A stretch of DNA of 64,000 nucleotides, from assembly GCF_013112225.1 (NCBI RefSeq), contig NZ_JABFHI010000002.1:744001-808000 (forward strand). The letters run 5' to 3'. The notes under the pieces were generated by a model. That model had not been told where the DNA came from. It saw nothing but the letters and a program-made list of their open reading frames with translations, and searched no databases. This document shows, one piece after another, positions 39,025 to 49,279 of this stretch; position 1 is the stretch's first letter; each line of letters starts with the position of its first letter. The translations under genes and the position numbers were made by a program. The DNA comes from Vreelandella azerica. GTDB taxonomy: Bacteria; Pseudomonadota; Gammaproteobacteria; Pseudomonadales; Halomonadaceae.

Positions 39025-40248
39025 GGAAACGCTGCACAAATCCCACCGTAGCTGCCTGATCGTCACCGATAGGGTAGAATCTAACCATCCCGCCACTGTC
39101 TGACAGAGCCATCCGATGAAGCAGATCTCGTTCGCCCAGGCTGAGCACCAGAACAAGAAGAAGGTCACCCGCCGAGAGCGATTCCTGGCACAGATGGATG
39201 CCCTGGTGCCATGGCAGCGGCTGATCGAGGCACTGGCGCCGTCCTACTTTCCGAACTCGGCAGGCAAACGAGGCCGGCCGCCGATTGGCCTGGAGCGCAT
39301 GCTGCGGATCTACTTCCTGCAGCAGTGGTATGCGCTCGCCGATGAGGCGTTGGAAGATGCCATCTACGACAGCCAAGCCATGCGCGACTTCATCGGCATC
39401 GATCTGGCCGTCGAGAGCGTGCCGGATGCGACCACGCTGCTGCGCTTCCGCCATTTGCTGGAGAAGCATGCCCTGACCCAACGAATCTTTGAGGAAATCA
39501 ACGCCCACTTGGCCGAGCAGGGCCTGTTCATGCGCGAGGGCACCATCGTCGACGCCACCATTGTGGCCGCCGCACCCTCCACCAAGAACAAGGCTAAGCA
39601 GCGTGACCCGGAAATGAAGCAGACCAAGAAAGGCAACCAGTGGTTTTTCGGCATGAAGGCCCATATCGGTGTCGATGCGGTCACCGGACTGACCCACAGT
39701 GTTGCCGCCACCTCGGCCAATGTCGCCGATGTCACCATGACGAGCCACCTGGTCCGCGATGACGACAAGCGGGTATACGGTGATGCGGGCTACACCGGCA
39801 TGTGGGGCTACCTGGATGAAGAGAAGGATGCTCCGGATTCCCGGTGCTGTGTCGCCGCCAAACGCGGCACCATCAAGAAGATGGACGACAGCCCCATGAA
39901 AACGCTGCTGCTGGAATTCGAGAAGACCAAAGCCAGCATCCGTGCCAAGGTTGAGCATCCGTTTCATGTCATCAAGAACCTCTTCGGCTACCGGAAGGTG
40001 CGCTACAAGGGGCTGGCCAAGAACCAGGCACAGCTGTTCAGCTTATTCAGTCTGGCTAATATGGTGCTGGCTAAGCGATGTAAAGGCCGAGTTGACGGGG
40101 CCAGTCCGTCTTGAATCTGGCCTGGTAGCCGGATAAGCCGGCTGCCAGGGAAAATAGACCACCTGAGGTGGTCAGAAATCGACCGCTGAGCTCGAATTTG
40201 CTGCGCTGAGCGTATCAGCTGCTCAGCGACGAATTGTTCAGCGTTTCC
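39025..40248 (+). mobile_element. IS5-family insertion sequence with TTAG duplication
   Basis: Inverted ends GGAAACGCTGCACAA (left) and TTGTTCAGCGTTTCC (right), with TTAG repeated on each side (39021-39024, 40249-40252), the 4-bp duplication expected of IS5. 1224 bp with one transposase gene. It sits between two glycosyltransferase genes, 17 bases before the ribosome-site region of the second, and may separate it from the upstream transcript. Confidence 0.95.
39116..40114 (+). CDS. IS5-family transposase
   Basis: 332 residues, complete. The N-terminal MKQISFAQAEHQNKKKVTRR, the RGRPPIGLERMLRIYFLQQWY block, and the DDE motif regions VDATIVAAPS-like (EGTIVDATIVAAAPSTKN), VYGDAGYTGM and the terminal YRKVRYKGLAKN are all present. 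No defect seen, so the element may be mobile. Confidence 0.95.
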   Translation: MKQISFAQAEHQNKKKVTRRERFLAQMDALVPWQRLIEALAPSYFPNSAGKRGRPPIGLERMLRIYFLQQWYALADEALEDAIYDSQAMRDFIGIDLAVESVPDATTLLRFRHLLEKHALTQRIFEEINAHLAEQGLFMREGTIVDATIVAAAPSTKNKAKQRDPEMKQTKKGNQWFFGMKAHIGVDAVTGLTHSVAATSANVADVTMTSHLVRDDDKRVYGDAGYTGMWGYLDEEKDAPDSRCCVAAKRGTIKKMDDSPMKTLLLEFEKTKASIRAKVEHPFHVIKNLFGYRKVRYKGLAKNQAQLFSLFSLANMVLAKRCKGRVDGASPS

Positions 40249-40269
40249 TTAGAAGGTGAGGATTATAGT

Positions 40270-41437
40270 TTGCAGTCTTTTATTTCTAATTCCACTGGCA
40301 AACGTGCTAAAGTTTTGGTTTTAGCTGGGCTTGACAGGTCCTTAATTAATTTCCGCGGTTCATTAATTAAAGCACTACGGAACTCAGGACTTGAAGTACA
40401 TGCTGCAGCGCCATGTCTTCTGGCGAATACAGACGTTGTCAACGAATTATCGTCCTGGGGTGTTGTTTCCCACAATGTCCCGCTGCAGCGTGCGGGCCTT
40501 AATCCATTAAAAGATTTGTTAGGCTTTTTCAATCTCGTGCGCTTGATGCTTAAAGTTCGGCCAACTTTCGTGCTTAGCTATACTATTAAGCCAGTTATTT
40601 ACGGAACCTTCGCCGCTTGGTTGAGTCGGGTGCCTCACCGTTTCGCTTTAATAACTGGGCTTGGGTACGCTTTTGCCTCGGTCTCTTCACTGAAAGGGCG
40701 CCTAATTCAGAGCGTAGGGCGTTCATTTTATAGTGTAGCCCTTCGCCGTGCTGAACTTGTCTTTTACAGAACCCAGATGATGAGTCATTGTTGCGTAAAC
40801 TGAATGTGATTCCGAGACATATTCGAACTGTTGTTGTTAACGGGTCAGGCATTGATACAGAGAAATTTCAGTGTGTGCCATTACCTCAAAGCGAAGTGAG
40901 CTTTCTCTTGATTGCGCGCTTACTAGGTGCAAAAGGTGTAAGAGAGTATGTGGAAGCAGCAAAAATAATCCGCGGGAAGTATCCGCAGGTGATTTTTCGG
41001 TTGGTTGGCGGCTTGGATGATAACCCGGATTCAGTTAGTGCGAGTGAAGTCCAGCAGTGGCAAGAGGATGGTATTATTGATTATTTGGGTTCGCTAGATG
41101 ACGTTCGTCCTGCGATTGAGGGTGCATCGGTCTATGTGCTCCCATCTTATTATCCAGAAGGTACCCCCGCACAATTCTTGAAGCTATGGCTATGGGGCGT
41201 GCAATCATTACCACGGACTCTCCTGGTTGTCGTGAAACTGTGGTTGACGGTGATAACGGTTTTCTGGTCCCAGTTAAATCAGTACAGGCACTGTCTCAGG
41301 CGATGCAAAAATTTTTTGATGCCCCAGAGCTGATTCCTCAAATGGGTAAGCGTTCTCGTGAAATCGCTGAGGAAAAGTACGATGTTCATAAAGTTAACGA
41401 GGTAATGTTGCAAGCAATGGGGATTAGCTCGAAATGT
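40270..41437 (+). pseudogene. Glycosyltransferase family 4, PglA-like, two frameshifts
   Basis: TTG 40270 follows AAGGTGAGG by 9 bases. The start KRAKVLVLAGLDRSLINFRG and LRPTF-like VRPTFVLSYTIKPVIYG fit the PglA/WbnE group that adds the second sugar to an undecaprenyl-diphospho-bacillosamine-type acceptor. The frame breaks at T4 40762-40765 (one T restores LQNPDDESLLRKLNVIP) and at C5 41164-41168 (one C restores EGTPRTILEAMAMGRAI, the EX7E donor site). Corrected length about 389 residues. It overlaps pglC by ATG-A. Confidence 0.78.
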
Positions 41438-42029
41438 TGAAAAGGGGCTTTGATATACTGGGAGCGGCGTTTTGCCTGCTCGTGCTGTCACCCGTTATTT
41501 TCGTGGTCGCCATCCAGATCCGCCGAAAACTCGGTTTCCCTATATTATTTCGCCAAACCCGCCCTGGCAAGGACGGCAAGCCGTTCCAAATGATTAAATT
41601 CCGCACGATGCTGGATGCGCTCGACAAGAAAGGCAATCCGCTTCCCGACGACCAACGGATGACACCGTTTGGTAGTTTTTTGCGGTCCACCAGTCTGGAC
41701 GAGCTGCCAGAGTTGTGGAACGTACTGAAGGGTGAGATGAGCCTGGTCGGCCCACGTCCTCTGTTGATGGAGTATCTGCCGTTGTACTCTAAAGAACAGT
41801 ATCGCCGCCACGAGGTGCGCCCTGGGGTAACGGGCTGGGCACAGATTAATGGCCGTAACGCGCTTAGCTGGGATGAAAAATTCAAACTTGATGTCTGGTA
41901 TGTTGATCATCAGTCTTTCTGGTTGGATATCAAGATCCTGCTGCTGACAGTTAAAAAGTCGTGGTGCGGGATGGTATCAGTGGGGAAGGGGGAGTCACTA
42001 TGTCCAAGTTTACTGGAAACGATAAATGA
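41434..42029 (+). pseudogene. pglC: Undecaprenyl-phosphate sugar-1-phosphate transferase, PglC-like, frameshifted
   Basis: Initiating enzyme that loads the first sugar phosphate on undecaprenyl phosphate. One N-terminal membrane-entering helix (FDILGAAFCLLVLSPVIFVV), then FRTM, RSTSLDELPELWNVLKGEMS, VGPRPLL and RPGVTGWAQINGRNAL are the polyprenyl-phosphate transferase signatures. A missing A in the run 41953-41957 corrupts the end; restoring it gives KKVVVRDGISGEGGV and a TGA at 42027-42029 that overlaps the pglD ATG at 42026. As written it would instead run to 42078. Corrected length about 198 residues. Confidence 0.85.
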
Positions 42030-42648
42030 AACCGATAGCGATTCTGGGAGCCAGTGGGCATGGCAAGGTCGTCGCTGATACGGCAGAAAAAGCAGGCTGG
42101 CAGCATCTAGTTTTTTTGATGATGCTTGGCCAACGCGTGAAAATAATGGGCCTTGGCCTGTATGCGGTAACACTGATTCGCTTTTATCCTGTTTGGCTGA
42201 TTACGCCGGGGTAGTGATAGCAATAGGCAGTAACCGCATACGCGCTGAAAGACACCGCCAGCTTGAGTCGGCTGGTGCCCCCTTGGTTTCCCTTATTCAC
42301 CCTTCCGCCGACGTTAGTGCTTACGCTGATATTGGTTGTGGCACCGTCGTGTTCCCTAACGCTGCGGTTAATGCCTGCGCTAAAGTGGGTAATGGTTGCA
42401 TTATCAATACTGGCGCTGTGATCGAGCATGATTGCATGTTGGGTGCTTTCTCCCACATTAGTCCTAATGCTGTTTTAGCCGGTGGCGCTCAGGTGGATGC
42501 CTTTGCTTGGGTGGGTGCCGGCGCGACAGTAAAGCAGCTATGCAAGGTAGGTGTATATGCCACCGTTGGCATGGGGGCAGTAGTCATCAAAGATGTGCCT
42601 GCCAATGCTGTTGTGGTGGGCAACCCTGCCAGACCTTTAAAATCCTGA
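42026..42648 (+). pseudogene. pglD: PglD-like sugar N-acetyltransferase, frameshifted
   Basis: The N-terminal nucleotide-sugar domain starts MKPIAILGASGHGKVVADTA. A run of T7 (42111-42117) should be T8, restoring VFFDDAWPTRENNGPWPV and the rest. The C-terminal left-handed beta-helix has hexapeptide repeats (GCIINTGAVIEHDCMLG; the His after IE is the usual catalytic base) and ends VVVGNPARPLKS. It would acetylate the 4-amino group of the UDP-sugar made by PglF/PglE. Corrected length about 207 residues. Confidence 0.85.
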
Positions 42649-42673
42649 AACTTCTCATCAAGTTGAGTTTTAC

Positions 42674-43884
42674 ATGCTGAACGGACCTTTTTCTCCCTGG
42701 CCTTCCTTTACTGAGGAAGAAGCTGATGCTGTGCGCGATGTGCTGCTCTCCAACAAGGTCAATTATTGGACGGGCCAGCAAGGGCGTGAATTTGAACGTG
42801 AGTTTGCTGATTTTGCGCAGGCGGATTACGCCATTGCCTTGGCCAACGGCACGGTCGCGCTGGATCTGGCCCTGAAGGGTCTGGGCGTTGGCCCAGGTGA
42901 TGAAGTGGTTGTCACATCTCGTACTTTTTGGCATCGGTTTCCAGCGTTGTGACTGCGGGTGCTACGCCGGTATTTGCCGATGTAGGCAGAGACTGCCAAA
43001 ACATTACCCCAGATACGGTTCGCGCGGTGATTAGTCCACGCACCAAGGCGATTATCTGCGTTCATCTGGCCGGTTGGCCCTGCAATATGGCGGGCTTTAT
43101 GGCCTTGGCAGAAGAGCACGGCCTTTACGTGATAGAAGACTGCGCTCAGGCCCATGGGGCGCGTTACCAGGGGCGCTCGTTGGGGGCCATTGGTCATGTG
43201 GGCTGCTGGTCGTTTTGCCAGGATAAGATCATGACCACCGGCGGTGAGGGCGGTATGGTTACCACTAATGACGAAGCTCTGTGGCGGCGCATGTGGGCCT
43301 ACAAGGATCACGGTAAAAGCTGGGAAGCAGTGTATGAACGCGACCATCCCCCGGGCTTTCGTTGGCTGCATGAAAGCTTTGGCACCAACTGGCGAATGAC
43401 CGAAATGCAGAGCGTGATCGGGCGTATTCAGCTCAAACGCATGCCGGAGTGGAAGGCCGCCCGCCAGGCGCATGCGCAGCGCATCTGGCAGGCAGCCAGT
43501 GAATGTGCGGGCCTGCATGTGCCTGAATTCCGTTGCCGCGCTGCCTGTGCCAACGGCTGTACCCATGCATCTGGCTGTGAACATGCGGCTTATAAATGCT
43601 ATGTGTTCGTCAAACCCGTGCAGTTGGCAGAAGGCTGGAGCCGCGACCGTATTATGAATGAAATCGTCTCTCGCGGGGTGCCGTGCTTTTCCGGTTCTTG
43701 TTCTGAGGTGTATCGCGAAAAAGCCTTTGATGGCACCGGTTGGCGGCCTGGAAAGTCGCTACCCATCGCACAAGAGCTAGGCGAAACAAGCCTGATGTTC
43801 TTATGTCACCCAACGCTGACTGACGCTGAAATTGATAAGATGTGTCAGGTGTTAAAAGACGTGATGCAGGATGCTGCACGCTAA
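42674..43884 (+). pseudogene. pglE: UDP-4-amino sugar aminotransferase, PglE-like, frameshifted
   Basis: PLP aminotransferase of the DegT/DnrJ family that aminates the 4-keto sugar from PglF. The start PFSPWPSFTEEEADAVRDVL is typical. A missing T in 42925-42929 breaks the frame after VVVTSRTF; restoring it gives LASVSSVVTAGATPVFADV. The PLP lysine is in WSFCQDKIMTTGGEGG. CRAACANGCTHASGCEHA (about residues 291-308) is a Cys-rich insert seen in some relatives. Corrected length about 403 residues. It lies 25 bases after pglD. Confidence 0.85.
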
Positions 43885-43909
43885 ACTAATGCTTCGTAAA
43901 GGGAATGGT

Positions 43910-44905
43910 ATGAAACTCCTTGTCACCGGCATGGCTGGTTTTATCGGCCATGCTGTCGCTAAGCGTCTGGCCGGTCAGGGTCATGACTTAGTAGGTATTG
44001 ATAATCTCAACGACTACTACGATGTAGCACTGAAGCATGCTCGTTTGTCCGATCTGATTAAATGTGATGATGTACGCTTTATCGAGCTGGATCTTGCAGA
44101 TAGCGAAGGTATGTCAGCATTGTTTGCAGCTGAACAATTTGATCGAGTTATTCACTTGGCCGCCCAGGCAGGGGTACGTTACTCACTGGATAACCCGCAC
44201 GCCTATGCTGAGTCTAACCTGGTGGGCCACCTGAATGTCCTAGAGGGGTGTCGTCGTCATAGCATTGAGCATTTGGTTTACGCTTCCTCCAGTTCGGTTT
44301 ATGGCATGAACGAAAAGGTACCCTTTGCGACTCACGATGCCGTCGATCACCCCATCAGCCTGTATGCTGCGACCAAGAAAGCCAATGAGTTGATGGCGCA
44401 TACTTATTCGCACCTGTACGAACTGCCTACAACTGGCCTGCGATTTTTCACTGTTTATGGCCCATGGGGCCGACCGGATATGGCGCCGTTCAAGTTTACT
44501 CAAGCGCTACTGGAAGGTAAGCCTATACAGGTAAATAACCACGGCGATATGCAACGCGACTTTACCTATATCGATGATATCGTCGAGGGAGTAGTGCGGA
44601 TCCTCGACGTTATACCTGCCTCAGGCAACAGTACTTCGGCGCCAGATACTAGCACAGCACCTTATGCCCTCTATAATATTGGCAACGGCAGCCCCGTAGC
44701 ACTGATGGATTTTATCCGGGCGATTGAGCGCGCGACTGGCTGTGACGCTAAATGTGATTTTCGCGGAATGCAGCCAGGTGATGTGCCACGTACCTGGGCG
44801 GATACAGAAGCCCTGTTTGATGCGACCGGTTATCGGCCACAGGTAGGCATTGAAGAAGGCGTCGCTCGCTTTGTTGAATGGTATCGAAACTTCTATCAAA
44901 TTTAA
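43910..44905 (+). CDS. NAD-dependent epimerase, UDP-glucuronate 4-epimerase type
   Basis: 331-residue extended SDR. MKLLVTGMAGFIGHAVAKRL binds NAD; AAQAGVRYSLDNPHAY, YASSSSVYG and YAATKKANE (Tyr/Lys) form the active site; TGLRFFTVYGPWGRPDMA is typical of UDP-glucuronate epimerases. It would convert UDP-GlcA, made by the next gene's product, to UDP-GalA. ATG 43910 fits the SDR start and a GTAAAGGG ribosome site. Complete. Confidence 0.9.
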   Translation: MKLLVTGMAGFIGHAVAKRLAGQGHDLVGIDNLNDYYDVALKHARLSDLIKCDDVRFIELDLADSEGMSALFAAEQFDRVIHLAAQAGVRYSLDNPHAYAESNLVGHLNVLEGCRRHSIEHLVYASSSSVYGMNEKVPFATHDAVDHPISLYAATKKANELMAHTYSHLYELPTTGLRFFTVYGPWGRPDMAPFKFTQALLEGKPIQVNNHGDMQRDFTYIDDIVEGVVRILDVIPASGNSTSAPDTSTAPYALYNIGNGSPVALMDFIRAIERATGCDAKCDFRGMQPGDVPRTWADTEALFDATGYRPQVGIEEGVARFVEWYRNFYQI

Positions 44906-44926
44906 GCTGTCATGAAAGGATGCAAG

Positions 44927-46093
44927 ATGAAAGTAACTATTGCCGGCACCGGCTACGTTGGGCTTTCCAATGCCATGTTGCTGGCTCAGCATAATGACGT
45001 GGTGGCGGTGGATATCGTGCCGGAGAAGGTTGATCTGCTGAACCAGGGTATATCACCGATTGAAGATACCGAGATCAGTGATTTTCTGTCTAACCGCGAG
45101 CTGAGTTTTACTGCGACGCTGGATAAACGGCTTGCTTATCAGAATGCTGATTTTGTCATTATCGCCACACCCACGGATTACGATCCTAAAACCAATTACT
45201 TCAACACCCAAAGCGTTGAGGCGGTGATTGAGGATGTGTTGGCGATTAATCCTGATGCGGTGATGGTCATCAAGTCCACCGTGCCGGTGGGCTATACCGC
45301 TGAGGCCTGCGAGCGCTTTGGCACCCGCAACCTGATCTTCTCGCCGGAGTTTCTGCGCGAGGGCAAGGCGCTTTTTGATAACCTCCACCCATCGCGGATT
45401 ATTGTCGGTGAGCGCTCTGATCGGGCGGAAACCTTTGCGGCACTGCTGAAGCAGGGCGCCATCAAGCAGGATATTGATGTGCTGTTTACTAACAGCACTG
45501 AGGCAGAGGCCATCAAGCTGTTTGCTAATACTTACCTGGCCATGCGGGTGGCGTACTTCAATGAGCTGGATACCTACGCCGAAACCCACGGGCTGGATAC
45601 TCGCCAGATCATCGAAGGGGTAGGGCTGGACCCGCGCATCGGCAAGCACTACAACAACCCGAGCTTTGGCTATGGCGGTTATTGCCTGCCCAAGGATACC
45701 AAGCAGCTGCTGGCCAACTACGAAGATGTGCCCAGCAATATGGTGCAGGCGATTGTGGATGCCAACCGCACCCGCAAGGATTTTATTTCCGAGCAGGTAC
45801 TCAAGCGCCAGCCTAAGATTGTGGGTGTTTACCGGCTGATCATGAAAACCGGCTCCGACAACTTCCGTGCCAGCGCCATGCAAGGGGTAATGAAACGCAT
45901 CAAAGCCAAGGGCGTTGAAGTCATCGTATTTGAACCGGCGCTGGAAGAGGAGACTTTCTTCGGCTCTCGCGTGCTGCGCGATCTGGAAGCCTTCAAGCAG
46001 GAAGCGGATGTGGTGCTCTCCAATCGTATGGCGCCAGAGCTTGAGGATATCGCGAGCAAGGTTTACACCCGAGATCTGTTCGGAAGCGATTGA
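44927..46093 (+). CDS. ugd: UDP-glucose 6-dehydrogenase
   Basis: 388 residues, the short Ugd form. [19 protein letters not shown] binds [12 protein letters not shown] and [12 protein letters not shown] follow; the catalytic Cys is in [19 protein letters not shown]. It oxidises UDP-glucose to UDP-glucuronate for the epimerase encoded 21 bases upstream. It is the last gene of the plus-strand polysaccharide operon, with a strong terminator about 80 bases later. Confidence 0.95.
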   Translation: MKVTIAGTGYVGLSNAMLLAQHNDVVAVDIVPEKVDLLNQGISPIEDTEISDFLSNRELSFTATLDKRLAYQNADFVIIATPTDYDPKTNYFNTQSVEAVIEDVLAINPDAVMVIKSTVPVGYTAEACERFGTRNLIFSPEFLREGKALFDNLHPSRIIVGERSDRAETFAALLKQGAIKQDIDVLFTNSTEAEAIKLFANTYLAMRVAYFNELDTYAETHGLDTRQIIEGVGLDPRIGKHYNNPSFGYGGYCLPKDTKQLLANYEDVPSNMVQAIVDANRTRKDFISEQVLKRQPKIVGVYRLIMKTGSDNFRASAMQGVMKRIKAKGVEVIVFEPALEEETFFGSRVLRDLEAFKQEADVVLSNRMAPELEDIASKVYTRDLFGSD

Positions 46094-46170
46094 AAAGGTA
46101 ATAATCGCGCGAAATACGACATTATCAAGATGTCATGAAGTGGTTCAGCCATTAGCTCACCAGAGTCGAG

Positions 46171-46210
46171 AACGGGCCATACCAAGAAAAAATTGGCATG
46201 GCCCGTTTTG
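46171..46210 (+). terminator. Strong terminator ending the polysaccharide operon
   Basis: Stem AACGGGCCAT-A-CCAA / TTGG-C-ATGGCCCGTT with an A-rich loop and a following TTTTG. The stem is nearly palindromic and so may also stop the convergent integrase transcript. Confidence 0.9.
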
Positions 46211-46264
46211 TGTCTAGCGCCTACCTATTTTCGGTTTCGGAGCAAAGAATCCGGCCGTCAGGTG

Positions 46265-47266
46265 CTATTCATCCAACGAAAAGAAATCGTTGGCATTGTC
46301 TTCGAAGGCATCCGCAATCCGAATATACTGCTCAAACGTGCGCTGATCGCGATGTCCCGACACCCGCTTGATTTGCACATTACTACGACCGCGCAGGTGC
46401 GCCTCGGTAATAAACCCGGCCCGAAAGCTGTGCGGGCTATAGCCTTTGGCCGCCAACCCGGCTGTCTCAAGGGCTTTTTGCATACGCACATGGATATTCT
46501 GAGCCGACAAGCGTCCCGCGCCTATCCGACCGGCCAGACTCACCGCCCGAAAGATCGCGCCGCGCCGAATGTCACTGGCCTGCAGCCACGCTTCCAGTAG
46601 CCGCACCGGACAGTAGCGTGCCTTTTCGGAGGCCCGCACAATGCTTTTAGTTTCCACACGGCCCGATTTATTGGTTTTGCTGTGATGCACCGTCACGATG
46701 ATACCTTCTGGCCGCCACTCAATATCATCAACGGTGATCGCTACGACTTCACTGCGCCGACACGCCCCGTAAAACGCCAGGGCGAACATGGCGGCATCGC
46801 GCAATCCATACAGCGTCTCCCGATCCAGGCTATCCAGCAGCGCATGCAATTCCTTTAGTCGTAGCGCCGGCGCCGAGGCTTGACGCATATCGCGGCTGCG
46901 CTTGATCCCTCGGATGACACTGCGCACCGCTATGGTCTTCACCGGAGACGGCAGGTCGTGATAGCGATGCCACATGTGCAGCGAATTAGCATAGCGTACG
47001 AGGGTGGCCGGCGCCTTTCCCAGGGCATTTTGCGCCGACAGGTAGTTTACTATCTCTGTCTCCGTTGCCGGTAAACAGCCCCCAGCTTGCTGATACACTT
47101 TCAAATCGGCCCGCATCGCCCGCACGGTATTGGGCGACACACTTTCGGAGAGCAAGCGTCGCGCATCTCGTGAGAGCCCAACAGTATCAACCGCGAACTC
47201 ACCCTGGGTATTTTGGCCATGCGATTGAGATACCGGTGTGGACGGTGGCGTTGAACGTTTCCGCAT
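46265..47266 (-). CDS. Tyrosine recombinase/integrase
   Basis: 333 residues, complete. An N-terminal SAM-like core-binding domain (about 30-125) is followed by the catalytic domain with Arg170 (GACRRSE), Lys in HHSKTNK (196), His279-x-x-Arg282 (PHSFRAGF), His305 (SGHRDQR) and Tyr314 (FEQYIRIAD). All catalytic residues are present. It stands at the left edge of the accessory island just past the ugd terminator; no tRNA target is seen nearby. Confidence 0.92.
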   Translation of the reverse strand: MRKRSTPPSTPVSQSHGQNTQGEFAVDTVGLSRDARRLLSESVSPNTVRAMRADLKVYQQAGGCLPATETEIVNYLSAQNALGKAPATLVRYANSLHMWHRYHDLPSPVKTIAVRSVIRGIKRSRDMRQASAPALRLKELHALLDSLDRETLYGLRDAAMFALAFYGACRRSEVVAITVDDIEWRPEGIIVTVHHSKTNKSGRVETKSIVRASEKARYCPVRLLEAWLQASDIRRGAIFRAVSLAGRIGAGRLSAQNIHVRMQKALETAGLAAKGYSPHSFRAGFITEAHLRGRSNVQIKRVSGHRDQRTFEQYIRIADAFEDNANDFFSLDE

Positions 47267-47277
47267 ATTGACCTCCC

Positions 47278-48138
47278 TCAGCCTGTTATTTGCAGCGCGA
47301 CCAGGCGCTCAAAGAATGCGTCAGAAAAGGCGACATCCGCGCTCATGGCAACGGCTTGTTGCGTCGTCGTCTCATTAAAGCTAATGGCTACGTTAGACTC
47401 TGAACTCACCGTGTCACCGATATCGCCTGTGGCGACAGGTGAGTCAGCCGATGTGTCATCATCGCCATCAGCGGTTGCCTTTGTGCCTGTTGCTGCCGTG
47501 TCTTGCGCGTCGGTGGCTCTGGCGGTGTTGCCGACGGGCATTACCTTCGCCAGATCATCCGGGAGGTCATTGGTTAAGCGTCGCGCAAAACGGCGCAACC
47601 GCGTTTCATTCAACGCATAAAAATAGCAGGTGGCATCCCCATCGCCCTGGCGACGCATAATACGGCCCAGCACCTGTCTAAAAACTGTTCTGTGCGGACG
47701 TGACTTAGGTAACAACAGACCCGCAGTCGGGGAAGGTTAACGCCTTCTGAGACCATGCCAACCGACACAATCCACGGCGTCGTTGCACCACGAAACTCAG
47801 CCAGCCGGGCATGAGCACTCGGCTCTTGGCTGGTCACCAAACATACGTCGTGACCCGCGCTTTCGAGTTGCTGTGCGATGTCTTCAGCGTGAGTGATACT
47901 GGAGGCCACAACCAATCCCGCCGCACTTGGATCATCCTGGCGAAGGGCGTTTAACCGCGCGATGCCTAGCGACAACATATGGTCTTGAGGTGCTTGTTCG
48001 CGTACCACCCGGGCATACTGCACGGCGGGGTGCCGGAGTAGTTGGGCGATGCTGCCATACTGGCGTGCTTCTTTACGGCCTGTGATGTGATGCTCATGCG
48101 TCAACCCGGTCGCACGATTATCCACCAACGCAATTTGA
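47278..48138 (-). pseudogene. DEAD/SNF2-type helicase, C-terminal remnant, frameshifted
   Basis: Reads on the minus strand from a broken 5' edge: IALVDNRATGLTHEHHITGR, LGIARLNALRQDD, AAGLVVASSITHAEDIAQQL, IVSVGMVSEGVNLPRLRVCCYL, the helicase motifs V and VI region. A missing base in the A5/T5 run 47680-47684 breaks it; restoring it gives EQFFRQVLGRIMRRQGDGDA. It ends 11 bases before the integrase start. The ATPase half is missing because an IS605-type end abuts at about 48138. Likely a former phage or island defence helicase. Confidence 0.75.
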
Positions 48139-48412
48139 CATCCTCCCCTCCCATCGCGCTGACGCGACTCAGGAAGAGGATTCCCTTTCGGGTGATCACC
48201 GGTCGCCCGGTGGTCTGGTTCCTATTGCATATCATCAGCACACAGTACAAGCGGCATGGCACCAAACTCCGCGCCACAAAAGACCTCAAGCCGCTGCTGG
48301 CCGTAGCGAAGAAGTCCCGCAAGTATTACTGGCTCAAGGATTTTGACTCGATTGCCTTGCAACAAGCCTGCATTAACCTCGATCAGGCTTTCCAGAACTT
48401 CTTTGACCCTAA

Positions 48413-49279
48413 GAGCTTATTTCAAAACCCTTGAAATCAAGCATTAATATCCTAAGCTCGATCCATTATGGCTAAGAAAATCGTACCTGATGAGCTCTGG
48501 AACATTGTTGAACCGCTTTTACCACCTGAACCGCCCAAGCACGAAGGTGGTAGGCCACGTATTTCTAATCGTGCCGCATTGACAGGCATTCTGTTTGTAC
48601 TCAAATCAGGCATTCCTTGGGAGATGTTGCCACAGGAAATGGGATGCGGTTCCGGTGTAACCTGTTGGCGACGACTGCGTGATTGGCACGACGCCGGCGT
48701 CTGGGAAAAGCTTCACCAGACGTTGCTAAGTCATTTACAGGAAGCCGAACAACTCGACTGGGACCGTGCCTGCATGGACAGTGCTTCCATCAAGGCAAAA
48801 AAAGGGGATCTGCCACTGGGCCAAACCCAGCGGATCGCGGACGACCCGGCACAAAGCGGCACCTTCTGACTGACCGACAAGGAACCCCTTTGGCAGTTGT
48901 TCTATCAGGTGCCAACATGCATGACAGCATTCCTTTATCTGTTCTATTGGATACGATAAAACCTGTTGCAGGTCGATCTGGTCGCCCACGTCAAAGGCCC
49001 ACCAAGCTTCACGCCGATAAGGCTTATGACTTTGCACGCTGTCGTCGTGCCTGTCGCCGACGGCATATTCAAGCGCGTATAGCCAGACGTGGTGTAGAAG
49101 ACACGCAGCGCTTGGGGCGTCATCGCTGGGTAGTTGAGCGCACCTTTGCCTGGTTGGAGCAGATGAGACGACTTGCAACACGGTACGAGCGGCGAACCGA
49201 TATACACTATGCATTCACGTTAATCGGATGTTCGCTGATTTGTTTTAATCGTCTCAAAAGACAGTTTTGAAATGAGTTC
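48413..49279 (+). mobile_element. IS5-family (IS427-type) insertion sequence inside tnpB
   Basis: Ends GAGCTTATTTCAAAAC (left) and GTTTTGAAATGAGTTC (right) are inverted repeats, flanked by TAA on each side (48410-48412, 49280-49282), the TNA duplication typical of this group. Length 867 bp. Excision restores GACCCTAAGTTGCCT in tnpB. Confidence 0.95.
48468..49270 (+). CDS. IS427-type transposase in two frames, candidate programmed -1 frameshift
   Basis: Frame 1 (48468-48869) starts MAKKIVPDELWNIVEPLLPP and reaches MDSASIKAKK; the catalytic rest (GSATGPNPADRGRPGTKRHL, LHADKAYDFARCRR, VVERTFAWLEQMRRL) is in the -1 frame to 49270. The junction is the heptamer A AAA AAA at 48797-48803. Four bases later a stem GATCTG/CGGATC encloses CTGGG-CCAAA-CCCAG. 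Such signals drive -1 frameshifting in IS5 relatives. A lost G in G4 (48804-48807), giving KKGGSATG as in single-frame relatives, is the alternative. Confidence 0.8.

Noticed and set aside
46094-46264. Possible integrase attachment site with tRNA
   Set aside because: No tRNA or matching direct repeat could be found near 46.2 or 63.2 kb by eye, so no att site is claimed.
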